Below, piece by piece: positions 36,629 through 45,797 of a stretch of 52,154 nucleotides of DNA (its first letter is position 1; each line of letters opens with the position of its first letter). Below the pieces are notes generated by a model. It was not told the origin of the DNA. It did no database searches and saw only the letters and a list, made by a program, of their open reading frames with translations. Origin of the DNA: Candidatus Gallionella acididurans. Lineage in GTDB: Bacteria; Pseudomonadota; Gammaproteobacteria; Burkholderiales; Gallionellaceae. The stretch covers positions 1 to 52,154 of the forward strand of contig LSLI01000013.1 of assembly GCA_001577345.1 (NCBI GenBank), written 5' to 3'. Made by a program: the position numbers and the translations under genes.

Positions 36629-36752
36629 TACAGCCATGTATCCGGCAGGATTGACGCTGGAGCGACCTGATGGCTGAGCAGCTTCGCCGTGTATCTGCAT
36701 AAACCATGCGGCAGCTTTGAAAAAATAGCTATATCATCCAATCGGGGGGAAT

Positions 36753-38558
36753 ATGTGCTTGCAAGGACAGCGTAAAAAACATCGCGGTGTTCCAGGCTTA
36801 CTTGCTTTGGTGGCGAGCATCCTGCTGATACCGTTCTTCCATGCAAACGCAGAAGGAATTCCGGCTGCGAAAACCGGGATGCCCAAGGCATTCAAGGAAT
36901 ATCACGTGCATTACGACGTGAATGCCGACGGCACCTATACTGAAACCGGCGAGATAGAGATGTCCGTGCTCAATCAGCAGGGCGTGGTGCGGTCCAAGAA
37001 CATCCCGGTCGGGATGCGCAATTCCGCCATGGGCAAAAAACGGGATGTCGAGATACTGACCGCCTACACCTTGAAAAAGAATGGCGAGCATATTCAGGCC
37101 GTACTATCCGGTTCGGCCGATGCCGCCGGGGCAGGCGCCAGCGATCCCGCGCAAATGCCGGCTTACATCCGGACGCAGCTGAAATTCATCACCTTTCAGC
37201 AGGTGGAAGTCGGCGACACATTGGTATATTCCTACAAGGTCATCCAGAAAGAACCGATGGCCCCGCCGCATAACGTCGTCCTGAATGAGCTTTTCCCGAG
37301 ATACATGGCTTACGACGATGCGGTCGTCAGCCTGACCGCTCCCGCATTCCTGCATCTGCGGATCAAAACCGTCGGGGTGCCCAAGGCGGACGACAGCAGC
37401 ACAACTGACACCCAGAAACTGGTCTGGAAATACCAGAACAAACAACCCGAGCCGATAGCCGCGGGTACCGACCCAAGATTACAGCCGCCATCCAGTTCTA
37501 CCCCGCGTATCCATATTTCTTCTTTCAAGGATGATGACGAGGAGATGGAGGCCTTTCGTGAGCATGCGCCGGGGATGGCATTTTTCCCTGTTTCGCAGAA
37601 GCACAAGGGCTGCAATGTTTCCGAGGGGCTACCTGACGATGGCCCCGATGCTCTGCAGGCATACAGTGAGGTCGTGAAGGATTATTTCTGGCATGACGAT
37701 GCATTGCTTGACGGAATCGCCAACGCATGGATGAATCCGGAATGTGTCTGGGATGATGGCCGTCCGATGATGACTGCGCTGGATACCGGGTATGAGGCGG
37801 CATATGATGGCCAGCCGGACTGGAGCGCGAGTTTGAGCAGGGTGGATGATTTGAAAAAGAAATACCCGGGCAAGGCCTTCGTCGCATTGGCTGATGCTGA
37901 TTATTGGGTGAGCTACGCATGGAATGCGCGCGGAGGTGGCTTTGCTTCTTCGGTGACTCCCGATGGCTGGAGGTTGTTCAAGGAAAGAATGGAGACGGCG
38001 GAAAAAGTATTGAATGACGCCAAGCCCTATGCTTCGCAAATGCCGAGCTGGTATAACAAAATGATCATCATTCAAAGTGCGCTCGATCGTCCCGCAGAAG
38101 AGCGGGACAAGATGTTCCTGGATGGGGCAAGGAAATACAAGACTTATTACCCGACCTATTTCACGATGCTGAGATTTCTTTCACCAAAATGGGGCGGGAG
38201 TTGGGGTACGGTGGACAACCTGGTCAAGTGGTCTGTCGATAATACCAAAGAGACAGATGGCAATTCGATGTATGCGCGGCTTTATTGGTATGCTTCGGGA
38301 GACTTTCCAGCTGGCCGACTCTTCAAAGAAACGCACGCTACCTGGCCGAAGATGAAACAGGGTTTTGAAGACCTGATGGCGCGGCACCCAAAGAGCAAAT
38401 GGAACCTGAATAACTTTGCCAGATTCGCCTGTTTGGCAAATGACCAGAGTACGTTCCTCAAGCTCAGGAACCAGATGGGCAAAGACGTGATAGAGGCCGC
38501 ATGGCCACCGAATACCTCGCTTGACCTGTGTGAAACAAAATTCGGCTACTCGCAATAA
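36753..38558 (+). CDS. Exported DUF3857-like / DUF4034 protein
   Basis: 601 residues with a signal peptide ending near FHANAEG. Residues about 45-240 resemble the DUF3857 beta-domain often found before transglutaminase domains (HYDVNADGTYTETGEIEMSV, VEVGDTLVYSYKV), but no transglutaminase Cys-His-Asp core follows. Instead the C-terminal half is DUF4034-like: YWVSYAWNARGGGF, MPSWYNKMIII, TYYPTYFTMLRFLSPKWGG and NTSLDLCETKFGY, paralogous to the preceding lipoprotein. The genes are 124 bp apart on the same strand. Probably a periplasmic or surface protein; function unknown. Confidence 0.8.
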   Translation: MCLQGQRKKHRGVPGLLALVASILLIPFFHANAEGIPAAKTGMPKAFKEYHVHYDVNADGTYTETGEIEMSVLNQQGVVRSKNIPVGMRNSAMGKKRDVEILTAYTLKKNGEHIQAVLSGSADAAGAGASDPAQMPAYIRTQLKFITFQQVEVGDTLVYSYKVIQKEPMAPPHNVVLNELFPRYMAYDDAVVSLTAPAFLHLRIKTVGVPKADDSSTTDTQKLVWKYQNKQPEPIAAGTDPRLQPPSSSTPRIHISSFKDDDEEMEAFREHAPGMAFFPVSQKHKGCNVSEGLPDDGPDALQAYSEVVKDYFWHDDALLDGIANAWMNPECVWDDGRPMMTALDTGYEAAYDGQPDWSASLSRVDDLKKKYPGKAFVALADADYWVSYAWNARGGGFASSVTPDGWRLFKERMETAEKVLNDAKPYASQMPSWYNKMIIIQSALDRPAEERDKMFLDGARKYKTYYPTYFTMLRFLSPKWGGSWGTVDNLVKWSVDNTKETDGNSMYARLYWYASGDFPAGRLFKETHATWPKMKQGFEDLMARHPKSKWNLNNFARFACLANDQSTFLKLRNQMGKDVIEAAWPPNTSLDLCETKFGYSQ

Positions 38559-38654
38559 TTGGCAGATTTAAGGGAAAATAATGAAACCCTTTGGATTCGT
38601 GTTTTTCATGCCTTGTTAAATAGCAGTTTTCAGGGGCACTAAAAGGAAGTGGAA

Positions 38655-39533
38655 ATGTTGGCGATCATCGGCGGCAGCGGTGTATACGACATCGATGGTC
38701 TGCAGAACACGCGCTGGGTGAAGGCGGAATCTTCATTCGGCGAACCGTCGGACGAAGTGCTGATCGGCGAATTGCCCATTGGGGAATTGAAGTCACAGCC
38801 CGTTGCCTTCCTGCCGCGCCACGGTCGCGGGCACAGGCTGCCCCCGTCCGGGATCAACTTTCGCGCCAACATCGACGCGTTGAAGCGGCTGGGCGTGACC
38901 GACATCGTATCGGTCAGCGCGGTGGGTTCTCTGCGCGAGCATCTCACGCCGGGCATGTTCGTGATCGTCGACCAGTTCATCGATCGCACCTGCGCGCGCG
39001 AAAAAAGTTTCTTCGGCAACGGCCTGGTCGCGCATGTCTCGATGGCGCATCCGGTGTGCGGCCGCCTCGGGCAGCATCTCCATGCTGCCGCGCAGCAGGC
39101 CGGCATCCCGGCGGCGCGCGGTGGAACGTATCTGGTGATGGAAGGGCCGCAGTTCTCCAGCCTGGCGGAATCGGAGCTGTATCGCTCCTGGCAGTGCGAC
39201 GTGATCGGCATGACCAACATGCCCGAAGCCAAGCTCGCGCGCGAAGCCGAGATCTGCTACGCCACCGTCGCGATGGTGACCGACTATGATTGCTGGCACC
39301 CGAATCACGATGACGTCACCGTGGATGCGATCGTGAAAGTGCTGCTGGCCAACGCCGACAAGGCACGCGCGCTGGTGAAGAACGTCGCTCCGCGTGTGCA
39401 GTCCGATGCCTGCGCGGCCGCATGCGGCTGCCGCAGCGCGCTGCAACACGCGATCATCACCGCACCGGAAGCGCGCGACACGGCGATGATTGAAAAATTG
39501 TCTGCCGTCGCCGGGCGAATGTTGAAAAAATAA
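38655..39533 (+). CDS. mtnP: S-methyl-5'-thioadenosine phosphorylase
   Basis: 292 residues from the ATG at 38655, with AAGGA seven bases upstream (a GTG at 38649 is possible). The phosphate loop AIIGGSGVYD, PRHGRGHRLPPSGINFRANI and MEGPQFSSLAES are standard. VTDYDCWHP near residue 215 carries the aspartate pair that in human MTAP selects adenine, so an adenine-releasing MTA phosphorylase is favoured over the inosine-type enzyme. It splits methylthioadenosine to adenine and 5-methylthioribose 1-phosphate. The next genes (apt, mtnA, aldolase) use both products. Confidence 0.9.
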   Translation: MLAIIGGSGVYDIDGLQNTRWVKAESSFGEPSDEVLIGELPIGELKSQPVAFLPRHGRGHRLPPSGINFRANIDALKRLGVTDIVSVSAVGSLREHLTPGMFVIVDQFIDRTCAREKSFFGNGLVAHVSMAHPVCGRLGQHLHAAAQQAGIPAARGGTYLVMEGPQFSSLAESELYRSWQCDVIGMTNMPEAKLAREAEICYATVAMVTDYDCWHPNHDDVTVDAIVKVLLANADKARALVKNVAPRVQSDACAAACGCRSALQHAIITAPEARDTAMIEKLSAVAGRMLKK

Positions 39534-39553
39534 AAAATCAAAACAAAAATCAA

Positions 39554-39701
39554 GCCACAGAGAACACAGAGTACACAGAGTACACAGAGTACACAGAGAG
39601 ATTGGCGGTTTCACATGTTTCCTGGACTTGCTCAACAGGTGGTAAGCGATCTCTTGTTTCAACCATTTGGTTTTCTCTGTGATCTCTGTGTTCTCTGTGG
39701 C
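39554..39701. repeat. 'ccacagag' inverted repeat, copy 2 (with tandem units)
   Basis: Left arm 'gccacagagaacacagag' is followed by three tandem 'tacacagag' units; right arm 'tctctgtgttctctgtggc' closes the element about 90 bp later. Lies between mtnP and apt. It is the longest of the three family members in the window. Confidence 0.8.
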
Positions 39702-39754
39702 TAAATGTTTTTAAGGATCATTATTTTTTGATTGAAACTTCAGGGAGAAATAGA

Positions 39755-40282
39755 GTGACCATTAAATCTAAGATACGCACCGTCCCCCACTACCCCAAGC
39801 AGGGCATCCAGTTCCGCGATATCACCACGCTGCTCAAGGACCCGGCAGGTTTTCGCGCCACGATAGATGAGCTGGCGCGGCGCTACAAAGACGTTAAGAT
39901 CGACAAGATCGCCGGCATCGAAGCGCGCGGTTTTATCTTCGGCGCAGCGTTGGCTTACGCGCTGACCAAGGGCTTCATCCCGATCCGCAAGAAAGGCAAA
40001 CTGCCCGCCGAAACCATAGGTCACGACTACGCACTCGAATACGGCACCGACCGCATCGAGATCCACACCGATGCGATTCAGAAGGGCGACCGCGTGCTGC
40101 TGGTGGATGACCTGATCGCCACCGGCGGCACCGCGGACGCCGCCTGCAAGCTGATCGAAAAGATGGGCGGCAAGATCGTCGAATGCTGCTTCATCATCGA
40201 CTTGCCGGACATCGGCGGACGCGCGCGGCTGGAGAAGCATGGCCATAAAGTTTTTGCACTGTGCGAGTTTGAGGGGGATTAA
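39755..40282 (+). CDS. apt: Adenine phosphoribosyltransferase
   Basis: 175 residues from a GTG at 39755, with AGGGAGA seven bases before it (the frame is open to 39728 but without a good start). It shows [18 protein letters not shown], the [17 protein letters not shown] segment, [10 protein letters not shown] and the PRPP-binding loop [20 protein letters not shown]. It converts adenine and PRPP to AMP. Its position between mtnP and mtnA fits recovery of the adenine released from methylthioadenosine. Confidence 0.95.
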   Translation: MTIKSKIRTVPHYPKQGIQFRDITTLLKDPAGFRATIDELARRYKDVKIDKIAGIEARGFIFGAALAYALTKGFIPIRKKGKLPAETIGHDYALEYGTDRIEIHTDAIQKGDRVLLVDDLIATGGTADAACKLIEKMGGKIVECCFIIDLPDIGGRARLEKHGHKVFALCEFEGD

Positions 40283-40283
40283 A

Positions 40284-40372
40284 CGTAGGTTGAATTAGGT
40301 CGCAAGCCGCAGCCCGGCGAAGAAATGGGTATGCGAAAAATGCCGGGTTGCGCTACGCTAACCCGACCTGCG
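40284..40372. repeat. 'cgtaggtt...aacccgacctgcg' inverted repeat
   Basis: A hairpin-like element with ends 'cgtaggttgaattaggtcgc' and 'gcgctacgctaacccgacct'. Intergenic elements of this kind occur in many proteobacterial genomes. It fills most of the 123-bp gap between apt and mtnA and is a third repeat family in this cluster. Confidence 0.7.
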
Positions 40373-40405
40373 AAACTCCGTCAAAACAAGCAATGAAATG
40401 ATTTT

Positions 40406-41482
40406 ATGAAAATCAACAGCACCCCCTATCGCACCATCTGGCCCACCGCCGACAACGCGGCGGTGGAGATCATCGACCAGACCAAACTCCCGCACATCTT
40501 CACCACGCTGCGGCTGGAAACAATGCGCGATGCCGAGCGTGCAATACGCGACATGCAGGTGCGCGGCGCGCCGCTGATCGGCGTGACGGGGGCTTATGGC
40601 GTGGCGTTGTCGATGAAGCACCATGCTTCGGATGCCGCGCTGAAGGCGAGCTGCGACAAGCTGCTGCTGGCGCGGCCGACGGCGGTGAACCTGCGCTGGG
40701 GTGTGGAGCGGATGCGTGCCTTCCTCGCGCTGCTGCCTGAAAGCGATCGCGCGGCGGCGGCCTGGCAGGAGGCGGCACGCATCGCCGACGAAGATGTGGA
40801 GATCAATGCTAGCATCGGTCGTCATGGCAGCGAGTTCATCCGCGCGATGCATGAAAAGAAAACAAGTACAGTGAACATCCTCACCCACTGCAATGCGGGC
40901 TGGCTGGCGACGGTGGATTGGGGCACGGCGCTGGCGCCGATCTATACCGCGTTCGACGCGGGTATACCTTTGCATGTGTGGGTCGACGAGACCCGCCCGC
41001 GCAACCAGGGCGCGAGCCTGACCGCGTGGGAACTCGGCCAGCACGGCGTGCCGCACACGGTGATCGCGGACAATACCGGCGGGCATTTGATGCAGCACGG
41101 CATGGTGGACATGGCGATCGTCGGCACCGACCGCGTCACCGCGCGCGGCGACGTGTGCAACAAGATCGGTACCTATCTGAAAGCCTTGGCCGCGTTTGAT
41201 AACGGCGTGCCGTTCTATGTCGCGCTGCCGACGCCGACGATAGACTGGACTCTTCAGGACGGCGTGAAGGAAATCCCGATCGAGGAACGCGCGGCGGAGG
41301 AGGTGACGCACATCTCCGGGCTGTGCGACGACGGGCAGGTGCGCACCGTGCGGCTTACCCCGGAAAATTCGCGCGCCGCCAACTACGGCTTCGACGTGAC
41401 TCCGGCGCGGCTGGTGACTGGGTTGATCACCGAGCGCGGCGTGGTGCAGGCAGATGCGGGAGCGATGCAGGTTTTGCGGTAA
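40406..41482 (+). CDS. mtnA: Methylthioribose-1-phosphate isomerase
   Basis: 358 residues. Motifs of the eIF2B-like MtnA family: [20 protein letters not shown] near the start, [20 protein letters not shown] (catalytic cysteine region) and the acidic motif [20 protein letters not shown]. It isomerises 5-methylthioribose 1-phosphate to 5-methylthioribulose 1-phosphate. The next gene is a class II aldolase rather than mtnB, which points to the aldol-cleavage branch. Confidence 0.95.
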   Translation: MKINSTPYRTIWPTADNAAVEIIDQTKLPHIFTTLRLETMRDAERAIRDMQVRGAPLIGVTGAYGVALSMKHHASDAALKASCDKLLLARPTAVNLRWGVERMRAFLALLPESDRAAAAWQEAARIADEDVEINASIGRHGSEFIRAMHEKKTSTVNILTHCNAGWLATVDWGTALAPIYTAFDAGIPLHVWVDETRPRNQGASLTAWELGQHGVPHTVIADNTGGHLMQHGMVDMAIVGTDRVTARGDVCNKIGTYLKALAAFDNGVPFYVALPTPTIDWTLQDGVKEIPIEERAAEEVTHISGLCDDGQVRTVRLTPENSRAANYGFDVTPARLVTGLITERGVVQADAGAMQVLR

Positions 41483-41490
41483 AACCTTTA

Positions 41491-41577
41491 GCCACAGAGA
41501 TCACAGAGCACACAGAGAGGATCGGCGACATGACAATTGCCTGCGGTTTTCTCTGTGGTCTCTGTGTACTCTGTGGC
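41491..41577. repeat. 'ccacagag' inverted repeat, copy 3
   Basis: Arms 'gccacagagatcacagag' and 'ctctgtgtactctgtggc' enclose a short loop region. Lies between mtnA and the aldolase gene, starting 8 bases after the mtnA stop. Same family as the elements at 25192 and 39554. Confidence 0.8.
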
Positions 41578-41654
41578 AAGAATTTGTTTTTGGATTTGTT
41601 GAGCATGCGGCGGATGGATGAAGATCGTGAATGGAATTCTGAGAAAGTGAAATC

Positions 41655-42308
41655 ATGAACGAAAATGAACTGCGCAGCGGGATGGTGCGCATCACAAAGA
41701 AACTTGACGAACTGGGGCTGAACCGTGGCGCTTCCGGCAATCTCTCCGCGAGATACGGCGAAGGCATGCTGATCACCCCTTCAGGGATGGGCGCGGAAGG
41801 ACTCACCGAAGACGACATTGTTTTCGTGCACATGGACGGGTCTGCGCGCGGGCGCTGGCAGCCTTCCAGCGAGTGGCTGTTCCATCGCGACATTCTGGCG
41901 CAGCGCGGCGAGGTGGGCGCAGTCGTGCATACTCATTCAATCGCGGCGACCGCTCTGGCCTGCCTGCGCCGCGACATTCCGCCGTTCCACTACATGATCG
42001 CGCTGGTCGGCGGCGACACGATACGCTGCGCAAATTACGCGACCTTCGGCACCCAGGAATTATCAAACAACGCGCTGCACGCGCTTCGAGACCGCAAGGC
42101 GTGCCTGCTGGCGAACCACGGCATGATCGCAACGGGTATCGATCTCGCCGAGGCGTTCAGGATCACCGTGGAAGTCGAAACACTCAGCGAGATGTATTTG
42201 CGCGCATTGCAGGCAGGCGAGCCGGTACTGCTGAGCGCGCAGGAATTTCAGGATGCGCAGCAGCGCTTTGCCGGTTACGGACAGGCAGCGGAGAGGAAGC
42301 AGCGCTAG
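41655..42308 (+). CDS. Class II aldolase, probably for 5-(methylthio)ribulose 1-phosphate (Ald2-like)
   Basis: 217 residues of the class II aldolase/adducin family (fuculose-phosphate aldolase type). LNRGASGNLSARYG binds phosphate, SSEWLFHRDI holds the catalytic glutamate position, and AVVHTHSIAATALA plus LLANHGMIATG provide the zinc-binding histidines. In the DHAP shunt the aldolase splits 5-methylthioribulose 1-phosphate to DHAP and methylthioacetaldehyde. The context after mtnP, apt and mtnA supports that role over MtnB dehydratase, which belongs to the same fold; no mtnC, mtnD or mtnE is in the window. The substrate is inferred from neighbours. Confidence 0.85.
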   Translation: MNENELRSGMVRITKKLDELGLNRGASGNLSARYGEGMLITPSGMGAEGLTEDDIVFVHMDGSARGRWQPSSEWLFHRDILAQRGEVGAVVHTHSIAATALACLRRDIPPFHYMIALVGGDTIRCANYATFGTQELSNNALHALRDRKACLLANHGMIATGIDLAEAFRITVEVETLSEMYLRALQAGEPVLLSAQEFQDAQQRFAGYGQAAERKQR

Positions 42309-42313
42309 ACCGA

Positions 42314-43912
42314 TCAGAACCCCGCCACGCCGCCGTCGCTGCGCGGGTCGGAGGCTCCTTCCAGCGTGCCATCGGTATCGCGAACGATAGCGCCGGCATG
42401 CCCCATCGCCTCGTCGTAATCCTGCAGCACCTCGACCTCGTGGCCGCGGCGGCGCAGCGATTCGACAACTTCTGCACTGAAACGCGATTCGAGTTTCAGC
42501 GTGTCAGACGACGAGCCCCAGGTGCGCCCGAGCAGCCAGCGCGGCGCGCTCACTGCCTGCTGCAGGCTTTGCCCGTAGACGATCGCGCGGGTGAACACCG
42601 CCGCCTGGGTCTGCGGCTGGCCGTCGCCGCCCATCGTGCCGTAGACCATCACCCGCCCGTCATGCAAGCGGGCCAGCGCCGGGTTCAGCGTGTGAAAAGG
42701 TTTGCGTCCCGGCTTCAGCGCGTTCAGCGCGTTCTCGTCCAGCGAAAAACTGCAGCCGCGGTTCTGCCAGTTGAGTCCGCTCTGTTCCAGCACGACGCCG
42801 CTGCCGAACTCGTGGTAGATGCTCTGGATGAAACTCACCGCGCGTCCTTCGCTGTCGATTGCCCCCATCCATATGGTATCGCCGGGGGCGAGGTTCTTTC
42901 CCCACGGCAGCGCTTTGTCCAGCCTGATCGCGTGCGCCAGCGGGTCTAAAAATTCCGGTTTCAAGCAGTCCTGCGCGTCCATGCGCATATAACGCGGATC
43001 GGTGATTTCGGCGTCACGGATTTTGAATGCCTGCTTGGTCGCCTCGACGACGCAATGCACGTAGTCGGCGCTGTCTGGTGTTATCTCCTCCAGGCCGAGA
43101 CGGTCGAGAATGCCGAGGATCATCAGCGATACCACGCCCTGGGTCGGCGGCGGCAGGTTGTACAACGTGCCCAGGCTGTGTGCCAGCGCCAGCGGTTTCA
43201 CCATCCCGGCCCGGTAGCCGTTCAGGTCCGAAAGCGTAACCGGACTGCCGATCGCCGCCAGGTCGGCGGCTATTGTCTGCGCCAGTTCGCCGCGATAAAA
43301 ATCGTCCAGCCCGGCGCGGCTCAAGTGGCGCAGCAGTGCGGCCATCCTGGGCTGGAAAAACAGGCTGTTTTGTTCGGGCGGCTTGCCGTCGGCCAGGAAA
43401 CATTCGCGGAAGCCCGGTTGTCCTTCCAGCTCAGCCTGCTTTGCGGTTGTGCTGCGCATCTGGCTGGCGGTGACGGGCGCGCCCTGTTCCGCGTAATGGA
43501 TCGCATCGGCAAGCAGTCGCGACAAGGGCAGCGTTCCGCCCCAGCGCTGCCTGCTCAATTCCAGCGCGCGCTCCCAGCCAGACACCGTGCCCGCGACAGT
43601 ATTCGCGGCCAGCGGCCCGCGCACCGGGATGCTGCCCAATCCTTTGGATGAATAAAACGACGCGGTCAATCCCGCCGCCGCTCCGCCGCAGGCATCGATG
43701 GCTACCGGCTCCTGCCCCGGCTCATGGATCAGCCAGAACGCGTCTCCGCCCAGGCTCGTCATGTGCGGATAGACCATCGCGATCGTCGCAGCCGCAGCGA
43801 CCATGGCCTCGATCGCGTTACCGCCCTCCTTGAGCACATCGCGGGCCGATTGCGCTGCCAGAAAATGCGGTGCGACCGCCATTGCGCCGCCGGTTTTCGA
43901 TTTGTTTGTCAT
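42314..43912 (-). CDS. Gamma-glutamyltransferase family protein
   Basis: 532 residues, the length of GGT precursors. AVAPHFLAAQSARDVLKEGGNAIEAMVAAA at the start, then the autoprocessing site GDTIWMGAIDSEGRAV, whose threonine would become the N-terminal nucleophile of the small subunit, and the late TMGGDGQPQTQAAV. Unlike periplasmic GGT, no signal peptide is visible, which fits the YwrD/oxamate-amidohydrolase-like cytoplasmic branch. It converges on the aldolase gene with a 5-bp gap. The substrate is uncertain. Confidence 0.85.
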   Translation of the reverse strand: MTNKSKTGGAMAVAPHFLAAQSARDVLKEGGNAIEAMVAAAATIAMVYPHMTSLGGDAFWLIHEPGQEPVAIDACGGAAAGLTASFYSSKGLGSIPVRGPLAANTVAGTVSGWERALELSRQRWGGTLPLSRLLADAIHYAEQGAPVTASQMRSTTAKQAELEGQPGFRECFLADGKPPEQNSLFFQPRMAALLRHLSRAGLDDFYRGELAQTIAADLAAIGSPVTLSDLNGYRAGMVKPLALAHSLGTLYNLPPPTQGVVSLMILGILDRLGLEEITPDSADYVHCVVEATKQAFKIRDAEITDPRYMRMDAQDCLKPEFLDPLAHAIRLDKALPWGKNLAPGDTIWMGAIDSEGRAVSFIQSIYHEFGSGVVLEQSGLNWQNRGCSFSLDENALNALKPGRKPFHTLNPALARLHDGRVMVYGTMGGDGQPQTQAAVFTRAIVYGQSLQQAVSAPRWLLGRTWGSSSDTLKLESRFSAEVVESLRRRGHEVEVLQDYDEAMGHAGAIVRDTDGTLEGASDPRSDGGVAGF

Positions 43913-44086
43913 GTGTTTTTACTCGAGGTTATTCAATGGCCGGTCTGGTCGCGCGCCAAGGCTGAACGGCTGTGTGCTTTTCGCCCGGCGTGTTGCCGCG
44001 CAGTTTACCAGAGAGACAGCCTTGAGCCTGCCACTGAAACAGATGGCGGTCTATCGGGTTGCGCCTGTTGCATGTTTGCGCAATAA

Positions 44087-44119
44087 GGCCACGGCAATCC
44101 GTATCGGATTACCGTGGCC
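44087..44119 (-). terminator. Strong hairpin, probable terminator of the MFS gene
   Basis: The sequence 'ggccacggcaatccg' + tat + 'cggattaccgtggcc' forms a 15-bp stem with one mismatch and a 3-nt loop, 30 bases after the stop of the OFA transporter. The run of T after it is weak, so it may act as a bidirectional end or a stability element. Confidence 0.6.
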
Positions 44120-44148
44120 TGTTTCAACACGCGCCCGGCTATGGATTG

Positions 44149-45456
44149 TCAGGCTGTACTTGCGGCAAGGTCCATTGCGACGGGTTGCGTACCCATCCGT
44201 TTGCGCCATGCTTTCAGCACGAAGAACGCAAGCAGCGCGGTGGTCACATCCATCACCGTGACGATGCCGAAGATCGGCACCCAGCTCTGCGTGCTTTCAT
44301 GCAGCAAGGCGGCAAGTGGCGCGCCAAGGATAGCGCCGACACCCTGGGCCATATACAGGAAGCCGTAATTGGCTGTCGCGTTGCCAGTGCCGAAAATGTC
44401 GGTCAGTGTGGCGGGGAACAGCGAGAATATTTCGCCCCAGCCGAAGAACACAATGCCGGACAGCAGCACGAACGCCACAGCATTGTCCCTGAACGCAAGC
44501 ATCATCAGGATCGCGATGGCTTCCAGCAGGAAAGCGATGAACATCGTGTTTTCTCTGCCGATATGATCGGAAATCCAGCCGAAGAACGGGCGCGTCAATC
44601 CGTTGGTGAAGCGGTCGATAGACATCGCCAGCGGCAGCGCAGCCAAACCGAACACCAGCACGTCGCTGACCCCGAAATCCTTGGCGAACGCCCCCATCTG
44701 CGAGATGACCATCAGTCCGCCGGTGGACATCATCGTCATCATCACGAACAACAACCAGAACACCGGCGTTTTCAGCATCTCGACCGAAGTGAAATTGCGA
44801 GTGCTCTGGGACACGGCTTTGCTGGAAGATACGGCTGCCTGTCCCGGCAGGCCGGACGGCTTGGGCGGGCGACGCAAACCCTGGGCGACCACCAGTCCCG
44901 TCAGGCCCAGGATGATTCCAAACAGAGTCAGGGCATTCGTGTAGCCCGAATTCTTGATCATCGTCGCGATCGGGAAGGTCGTCATGATCGCACCAAAGCC
45001 ATAGCCTGCAGCCACCAGGCCGGTAGCAAGTCCGCGCTTGTCCGGGAACCACTGCACCATCAAGCCGACGATGCCCACATAGATGATTCCGGTCCCGAGT
45101 CCGCCCATCACCCCGTAGGACAGATACAGGCCGGCAAGATCATGCACCGAGGCAGCCACCACCCAGCTGCCCCCGGTCAGTATCGCGCCGGCGGAGATTA
45201 GCAACCTGGGGCCGAATTTTTGTATCAGGAATCCCTGCAGCGGTGAAAGCCAGGTCTGCAATACGATCAGGATAGAAAAGGTGACCTGGACGGCGGCAAG
45301 GCTGCTGCCGAGGGAAGCCTGCAAAGGCTTCACAAACAGGGCCCATGCATACTGGGAACTCGAAATCGACATCATCGCAACCAGCCCGAACACCAGCTGC
45401 CACCAGCGATGATGGAACCACGTGGTGGTATTTTTAAGATTAACGACGTTATTCAT
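44149..45456 (-). CDS. MFS transporter, oxalate/formate antiporter (OFA)-like
   Basis: 435 residues with 12 predicted helices. RWWQLVFGLVAMMSISSSQYAWALFVKPL and GLGTGIIYVGIVGLMVQWFPDKRGLATGLVAAGYGFGA follow the OFA subfamily, which includes oxalate:formate antiporters. The late segment GIVFFGWGEIFSLFPATLTDIFG is also typical. It stands alone; the real substrate could be another small carboxylate. A long gap with no repeats separates it from the next gene. Confidence 0.85.
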   Translation of the reverse strand: MNNVVNLKNTTTWFHHRWWQLVFGLVAMMSISSSQYAWALFVKPLQASLGSSLAAVQVTFSILIVLQTWLSPLQGFLIQKFGPRLLISAGAILTGGSWVVAASVHDLAGLYLSYGVMGGLGTGIIYVGIVGLMVQWFPDKRGLATGLVAAGYGFGAIMTTFPIATMIKNSGYTNALTLFGIILGLTGLVVAQGLRRPPKPSGLPGQAAVSSSKAVSQSTRNFTSVEMLKTPVFWLLFVMMTMMSTGGLMVISQMGAFAKDFGVSDVLVFGLAALPLAMSIDRFTNGLTRPFFGWISDHIGRENTMFIAFLLEAIAILMMLAFRDNAVAFVLLSGIVFFGWGEIFSLFPATLTDIFGTGNATANYGFLYMAQGVGAILGAPLAALLHESTQSWVPIFGIVTVMDVTTALLAFFVLKAWRKRMGTQPVAMDLAASTA

Positions 45457-45797
45457 GCAAGTTCTCCCCTTTCAAGTTGTTGGCCCCGGCAATTGGGCGG
45501 AGCGTTGAGCAGGTATTCAGCAACATGCATGCCAAATATGTACCCGGATGATTTCAATGCGTTAAGCAATAACGCCGGATATGAAATCAGCGCTTCCCCG
45601 ATAATTCAGCCCTGCGGTGGTGCAATGGATTCCACAATGGTGCATTTACTGTTTTGCGAAAAAACAAACCGGCCTGGTTTGCCGCTGTCCGGATGTATTA
45701 TTGCCTGTATGCGTTTAACTACCGGGACAGCCGCGCCGCACTCTAGCGCAAATCACGCGCTAGATAAAGGCTCCTTAATACCGACGACACGACACCT
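45457..45797. other. Intergenic region between divergent MFS genes
   Basis: A 341-bp gap that must hold both promoters. A direct repeat 'tggtgca' occurs twice near 45617-45645, within 'ggtggtgcaatgg' and 'aatggtgcattt', and could be a regulator site, but I cannot assign one. No RNA gene or small protein seen. Confidence 0.4.
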
